A DNA stretch of 57,235 nucleotides from positions 1-57,235 of the forward strand of contig JABURQ010000021.1 of assembly GCA_014762625.1 (NCBI GenBank), given 5' to 3'. Of the stretch, positions 53,147-57,235 are shown in pieces. Numbering within the stretch: position 1 is the stretch's first letter; each line of letters begins with the position of its first letter. The notes beneath the pieces were generated by a model, which was not told the DNA's origin, ran no database searches, and saw only the letters and a list, made by a program, of their open reading frames with translations. The position numbers and the translations under genes were made by a program. The stretch is from Planctomycetaceae bacterium (GTDB taxonomy: Bacteria; Planctomycetota; Planctomycetia; Planctomycetales; Planctomycetaceae).

Positions 53147-53969
53147 TTATACCTGGTTGAAGGTCGGCGGACCGGCTCAGTATCTGGCCGAGCCGCAATC
53201 GATCGATCAGCTACAGGCCTTGGTTACCTGCTGCCACGAACAGGAAATCCCTCTGCATCTGCTGGGAGGGGGATCGAATCTATTGATTCGCGATGACGGT
53301 GTGTCGGGGATGGTTCTTCGACTGAACGCTCCCTGCTTCTCCGAAATCACGACCGAAGGGAACGTGGTGAAAGCGGGCGGGGGAGCCTTATTAAGTCATC
53401 TCATCTCCGAGAGCGTCAAAGCCGGGCTCGGTGGATTGGAAGTCCTGACCGGTATTCCGGGAACGGTCGGCGGAGCACTGCATGGGAACGCCGGAGGTCG
53501 CGGCGGCGATATCGGACAGTTCGTCAAATCGGTGACTGTTCTGACGGCTAAAGGTGAGATCTTTACCCGATCCGAAGACGAACTCTCGTTTGCCTATCGG
53601 AAGAGTAGCGTCAACGAGTTGGTGATTCTGAATGCCGAATTCGAATTGCAGACGGCGGATGCCGACGACCTGACCCAGAGAATCCGGAAAATCTGGATCA
53701 TGAAACGCTCCACGCAACCGCTCTCGCATCAGTCGGCAGGTTGTATGTTCAAGAACCCGCGTGGGTTAAGCGCCGGAGCGCTCATTGAGCAGGCGGGCCT
53801 GAAAGGAACAAAGGTCGGCGGAGCCCAGATCAGCGACCGGCACGCGAATTTCATCGTCACCGATGACGAGGCGACCTCGGACGACGTCCTGCGACTGGTG
53901 GAACTGATTCAAGCGAAGGTGACCGACCGGTTCGGAGTCGATCTGGAGCTGGAAATTAATATCTGGTAG
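53091..53969 (+). CDS. murB: UDP-N-acetylenolpyruvoylglucosamine reductase
   Basis: About 292 residues from ATG 53091, within the 3' end of murC in another frame. Reduces UDP-GlcNAc-enolpyruvate to UDP-MurNAc with FAD and NADPH. FAD-binding blocks GGGSNLLIRD and GIPGTVGGALHGNAGG are clear. The catalytic segment is SAGCMFKNP: the proton donor position has Cys where many enzymes have Ser; this occurs in other bacteria too. An upstream alternative start at 53064 exists but adds nothing recognisable. Confidence 0.93.
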   Translation: MSSLDDFSDILKADEPLADYTWLKVGGPAQYLAEPQSIDQLQALVTCCHEQEIPLHLLGGGSNLLIRDDGVSGMVLRLNAPCFSEITTEGNVVKAGGGALLSHLISESVKAGLGGLEVLTGIPGTVGGALHGNAGGRGGDIGQFVKSVTVLTAKGEIFTRSEDELSFAYRKSSVNELVILNAEFELQTADADDLTQRIRKIWIMKRSTQPLSHQSAGCMFKNPRGLSAGALIEQAGLKGTKVGGAQISDRHANFIVTDDEATSDDVLRLVELIQAKVTDRFGVDLELEINIW

Positions 53970-54016
53970 GGTTCCTGCGATTTCAAAACACCTACGACGC
54001 GCAAGGAGGCTCGTCC

Positions 54017-54985
54017 ATGTCCCACGCACCTTCTCTCTTTGAGGATTCCTTGCGTATTCTCCTTCTCGCGGGCGGCCCCTCCGCCGAACGAGAAGTCAGC
54101 CTGGAATCGGGAGCGGCTGTTGCTGCGGCTTTGAGGGAACGCGGTCACGCCGTCACCGAATACGACCCGGCATCGAGAACGCTCGACGGGGTGAACCGAG
54201 CCGATTTCGACGTCGCGTTCATCGCCTTGCACGGGACGTTCGGAGAAGACGGTCAGGTCCAGCAACTGCTCGAAGAGATCGAACTTCCCTACACCGGCAG
54301 CGACTCCGTGACCAGTGCCGTCACCATGAGTAAAATCGCCACCAAGCAACAGCTCATTGCTCATTCTTTGCCGACTCCCGACTTCTACATCATCCATCCC
54401 CGCGAAGCGGCGGAATCCTTCTGTCGGAAATCGGCGGCGCTCGGCTATCCGCTGGTAATGAAACCGGATTCGGAAGGAAGCAGCCTCGGCGTGACGATCG
54501 TTTCCGGTGCGTTGGAACTTCCCGCCGCTTTGGCGAACTGTTTTCAATACGGTCCCGACGGGCTGATGGAAACCTGCATTCACGGTCAGGAATGGACGGT
54601 CGGATTGATCGACCATCTGGTGCTGCCTCCCGTGCAGATTGTCTCTTCCCGCGAGTTCTACGATTACGAAGCGAAGTATGCGTCTGAAGAAACGCAATAT
54701 CTGTTCGCATCCGAGACTCCTCCTTCTGTTCTTGAATCGATGCAGCAGATCGCCGTCGAGACCTGCCGGGTGTTGGGAACCCGCGGCATCGCGCGGGTCG
54801 ACTTTCGACTCGATCGTTTCCAGCGACCCTGGATTCTGGAAGTCAACACGATACCCGGGATGACGTCACACTCCCTGATCCCCAAAGCGGCTGCCCGCCT
54901 GGGAATCAGTTTCGGGGAGGTCTGCGAACGGGCGTTACAGTCGGCGTTTGCCTCGCGCGAGTCTCGTGTACGTATTGCCGCGTGA
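54017..54985 (+). CDS. ddl: D-alanine-D-alanine ligase
   Basis: 322 residues, ATP-grasp enzyme making the D-Ala-D-Ala end of the stem peptide. Perfect AAGGAGG ribosome site 9 bp upstream. N-terminal GGPSAEREVSLESG (~19-32), ATP-grasp KPDSEGSSLGV (~152-162), and EVNTIPGMTSHSLIPKAA with the metal-binding Asn near residue 276. With murC and murB it forms a compact peptidoglycan operon. Confidence 0.95.
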   Translation: MSHAPSLFEDSLRILLLAGGPSAEREVSLESGAAVAAALRERGHAVTEYDPASRTLDGVNRADFDVAFIALHGTFGEDGQVQQLLEEIELPYTGSDSVTSAVTMSKIATKQQLIAHSLPTPDFYIIHPREAAESFCRKSAALGYPLVMKPDSEGSSLGVTIVSGALELPAALANCFQYGPDGLMETCIHGQEWTVGLIDHLVLPPVQIVSSREFYDYEAKYASEETQYLFASETPPSVLESMQQIAVETCRVLGTRGIARVDFRLDRFQRPWILEVNTIPGMTSHSLIPKAAARLGISFGEVCERALQSAFASRESRVRIAA

Positions 54986-55091
54986 TCGGAATCTTCGTGG
55001 ATTAGCCGTTCGCGGACGGTTAAACTGAGCTTATCCGTGAGCCTTGCTGAGGACTCACGCCGTTCGTTTCGATTTCCATGAAGGACTTCCT

Positions 55092-56825
55092 ATGCGCTCC
55101 CTGTCGTTCCTCTCCCTCGTTTGTGCTTTGAGTCTGTTTGCTTCCACCGTGTCGGCACAGCCGCAGGAAAGTTACCCGCCACATCCCGACTCACAGAAAA
55201 AACCGGGGGTTCCCGAAGGCGAGATCCTCGGCCCGTTTCAATGGAAGTCGGAAATCTTTCCCGGTACGGTCCGCGACTACGCCATTTACGTCCCGAAACA
55301 GTACGATCCCTCCAAAAAGACCTGTGTGATGATCGTGCAGGATGGCTTGCGCAAAGCCCAGGGCTGGAAGGTTCCCACCATTCTGGACAACCTGATTCAC
55401 GAAGGAGCCATTCCCGTTCAGATCGGAATTTTCGTCTCTCCCGGCGTGGTCCCCGCTCCGCATGAAAATGCCCAGCCCCGATTCAATCGCAGTTTCGAAT
55501 ACGATGGCATGGGGGATCGCTACGCCCGTTTCCTGATTGAGGAAATGCTCCCACTCGTCAATAAAGACTACAACCTCAGCGACGATCCCAACGATTATCT
55601 CATCGCCGGTTCCAGCTCGGGAGCGATTGCCGCCTTTACGGCCGCGTGGGAACGTCCCGATCATTTTCGTCGCGTCTTCTCGTCGGTCGGAACGTTCGTC
55701 GGTCTCCGCGGCGGGAACGAATATCCGATCATGATCCGCAAACACGAAACCAAGCCGATCCGCATCTTTCTGCAGGACGGCTCCAACGATCTCAATATCT
55801 ACGCCGGGAGCTGGTGGCATTCCAACCTGCAGATGCTGTCGGCTCTGAAGTTCTCCGGTTACGACGTGAAGCATGTCTGGGGCGAAGGGGGACACAACGG
55901 CAAACACTCCACCGCCATTCTGCCGGATGCGATTCGCTGGCTCTGGCGGGATTATCCCGAGCCGATCACCGCGGGAGCGCCGCCTCAACGTCGCACATCT
56001 CTGTTGATTCCCGGCGAAGACTGGGAACTGGTCAGTGAAGGTCACAAATTCACCGAAGGCCCCGCCGTCAACAACCAAGGCGAGGTCTTCTTCACCGATA
56101 TCCCGAACGGAAAGATTCACAAAATTGCCGCGGACGGCACCGTTTCGGTCTTTGTGGATAACAGTCCCGGCGTGAACGGCTTGATGTTTGGTGCGGACGG
56201 AAAACTGTACGCCTGCCAGAATGGAAACCAGCGGATCGTCCGCTACGACGCCGACGGCAACGAAGAGACGGTCGTCGAAGACGCTCCCTCCAACGACATC
56301 CTCATTCTCCCGGAGTTCGGCTACTTCACCGATCCCGGAAACAAAAAACTGTGGCACTTCACGTTCGATGGTCGGAAAACGCTCGTCGATGAGGGGATCG
56401 AGTTCCCGAACGGCGTCATCGCCTCTCCCGATCAGACCTTGCTGACGGTCTCCGACACGCGGGGACGTTTCACCTATTCCTATCAGATCCAATCCGACGG
56501 CACCCTCCAGCACAAACAGGCTTACGGCCATCTGCATCTCCCCGACGAAACCGGGCAGAGCGGGGCGGACGGCATGGCCGTCGATACCGAAGGGCGAACC
56601 TACGTCACCACTCGCGTCGGACTTCAGGTTCTCGACCAATTGGGCCGGGTCCACTTCATCATCCGCAAGCCTCAGATGGCCTGGCTATCGAATGTGGTCT
56701 TCGGCGGACCGAATTTCGACGTGCTGTACGTGACCTGCGGCGACAAGGTGTACCGTCGCAAGATCAACGCCACCGGCGTGAACCCGTGGCAGGCCGCCGT
56801 CAAACCTCCCAAACCCCGGTTGTAA
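55092..56825 (+). CDS. Exported esterase fused to SMP-30/gluconolactonase beta-propeller
   Basis: 577 residues, ATG 55092 (GAAGGA upstream), signal peptide (~1-20). The N-terminal half (~50-300) is an alpha/beta hydrolase of the putative esterase (enterochelin-esterase-like) family: nucleophile motif AGSSSGAIAA, an Asp in LQDGSNDLN and His in GEGGHNGKHS form a plausible triad. The C-terminal half (~310-565) is a SMP-30/gluconolactonase propeller (FTEGPAVNNQGEVFFTD, PNGVIASPDQTLLTVSD, GADGMAVDTEGRTYV). Suggests a two-step enzyme on a sugar ester or lactone. Substrate unknown. Confidence 0.9.
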   Translation: MRSLSFLSLVCALSLFASTVSAQPQESYPPHPDSQKKPGVPEGEILGPFQWKSEIFPGTVRDYAIYVPKQYDPSKKTCVMIVQDGLRKAQGWKVPTILDNLIHEGAIPVQIGIFVSPGVVPAPHENAQPRFNRSFEYDGMGDRYARFLIEEMLPLVNKDYNLSDDPNDYLIAGSSSGAIAAFTAAWERPDHFRRVFSSVGTFVGLRGGNEYPIMIRKHETKPIRIFLQDGSNDLNIYAGSWWHSNLQMLSALKFSGYDVKHVWGEGGHNGKHSTAILPDAIRWLWRDYPEPITAGAPPQRRTSLLIPGEDWELVSEGHKFTEGPAVNNQGEVFFTDIPNGKIHKIAADGTVSVFVDNSPGVNGLMFGADGKLYACQNGNQRIVRYDADGNEETVVEDAPSNDILILPEFGYFTDPGNKKLWHFTFDGRKTLVDEGIEFPNGVIASPDQTLLTVSDTRGRFTYSYQIQSDGTLQHKQAYGHLHLPDETGQSGADGMAVDTEGRTYVTTRVGLQVLDQLGRVHFIIRKPQMAWLSNVVFGGPNFDVLYVTCGDKVYRRKINATGVNPWQAAVKPPKPRL

Positions 56826-56834
56826 CCACCGGGG
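56814..56834 (+). terminator. Hairpin overlapping the stop of the esterase fusion gene
   Basis: CCCCGGT (56814-56820) and ACCGGGG (56828-56834) form a perfect 7-bp stem with the TAA stop in the 7-nt loop. Only a C/T-rich stretch follows, no clear T run, so termination is uncertain. Confidence 0.4.
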
Positions 56835-57235
56835 GGCTTCCCTTCTGATTTCTCTGATTCCTGTCAATTATTCAGACGCGGCACAGGGACTTAAGATCCG
56901 ACCAATTCGACACCGGAAATGGAGTCTTTCGTCTCACATTTTCCAACAGCGAACGGCTGAAAGCTGAAAATCAAATTGCCAAAGATCGAACTCTCTCTAC
57001 CTAACGCCGGTTTGTTGTCAGACAGAGGATTTAGGAGTCAGGATTCAGGAGACAGATATCAGTGATGTGATCTCCTTGTCTTTCTCTAGTTTCTAATTTC
57101 CAGTTTCCAGTTTCTTCTTGGCAACTGACCACGAACCACTGACAAAAACAAAATCCAAATTATCAAAGATCGAAATCTCTCTGTTGGCGACGTGAGGATT
57201 CGGGAAACGGGATTCAGGAAACAGATATTTGTGAT
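56826..57235. repeat. Right-edge intergenic region with imperfect direct repeat
   Basis: No gene seen. Two copies of a related segment: 56972-57066 and 57156-57235 (to the window end). Both start CAAATT..CAAAGATCGAA.TCTCTCT, and end with GGATTCAGGA.ACAGATAT..GTGAT; the first copy is about 15 bp longer. Between them is a low-complexity stretch of TTTC/TTCC words (57075-57118, e.g. TTTCCAGTTTCCAGTTTC). It may continue beyond the window. Confidence 0.6.

Noticed and set aside
55191..56654. 487-codon minus-strand frame opposite the esterase fusion
   Set aside because: Antisense of a gene with clear domains; no ribosome site or recognisable motif.

Overview
The window looks like a chromosomal segment of a planctomycete (order Planctomycetales or close relatives). 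Grounds: two secreted Cys-type sulfatases; an ECF sigma factor translationally coupled to a small Cys-rich protein and followed by a membrane Ser/Thr kinase; long exported proteins with low-complexity repeats; von Willebrand A (vWA) and prenyltransferase-barrel proteins with TonB-like anchors; many lineage-type hypotheticals. It carries Gram-negative envelope genes (lpxC, kdsA, a Skp/OmpH protein, exbD), peptidoglycan genes (murC, murB, ddl) and the hopanoid gene hpnH, so this organism appears able to make lipid A/Kdo, peptidoglycan and extended hopanoids. I saw no tRNA, rRNA, CRISPR array, integrase or IS element.

Layout. 1-2065: 3' end of a GT87-type membrane glycosyltransferase, then a sulfatase. 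2148-5577 (minus): GntR/YtrA-type regulator, ABC ATPase and a large permease-like protein with an extracytoplasmic leucine-rich segment, coupled by 4-bp overlaps and preceded by a palindromic operator. 5750-11264: TatD-like hydrolase, small conserved protein, exported repeat-module protein, purB, and a secreted Cys-rich repeat protein (43 Cys in 193 residues) with its own terminator. 11632-16365: membrane protein, GAF-SpoIIE phosphatase, pseudo-receiver, Mrp/ApbC ATPase, response regulator, small lipoprotein. 16533-19351: LmbE-type deacetylase, MoaD-like carrier and an aldehyde ferredoxin oxidoreductase. 19336-21902 (minus): carbamoyltransferase with SxtJ-like and DUF5989 partners. 22099-24858 (minus): Skp, LpxC, Gfo/Idh oxidoreductase. 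25211-31451: leuS, S4 protein, exbD, a TonB-anchored prenyltransferase-barrel protein and a small membrane protein. 31479-36800: poly-Glu coiled-coil protein, lipid-kinase-like protein, kdsA, lipoprotein with a degenerate transglutaminase-like core, SBF-type transporter, closed by a bidirectional terminator. 36858-40977 (minus): two paralogous vWA proteins. 41458-46688: TlpA-like thioredoxin, sulfatase, Pro/His/Trp-rich TPR protein, NTF2-like protein. 47101-51539: hpnH, the ECF sigma/kinase operon, and a stand-alone M41-type peptidase domain. 51680-56825: murC, murB, ddl and an esterase-gluconolactonase fusion. The right end is non-coding with an imperfect direct repeat.

Most interesting reading: three large proteins here (the prenyltransferase-barrel protein and both vWA proteins) each have one N-terminal membrane helix with the Ser-x3-His pattern of TonB, and the first lies 16 bp after exbD. 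They may be TonB-like, ExbB/ExbD-energised proteins in which the usual TonB C-terminal domain is replaced by a vWA or an alpha/alpha-barrel domain. Other good leads are the CCAPEA-repeat secreted protein, the LRR-bearing YtrA-type ABC system and the orphan M41 domain.
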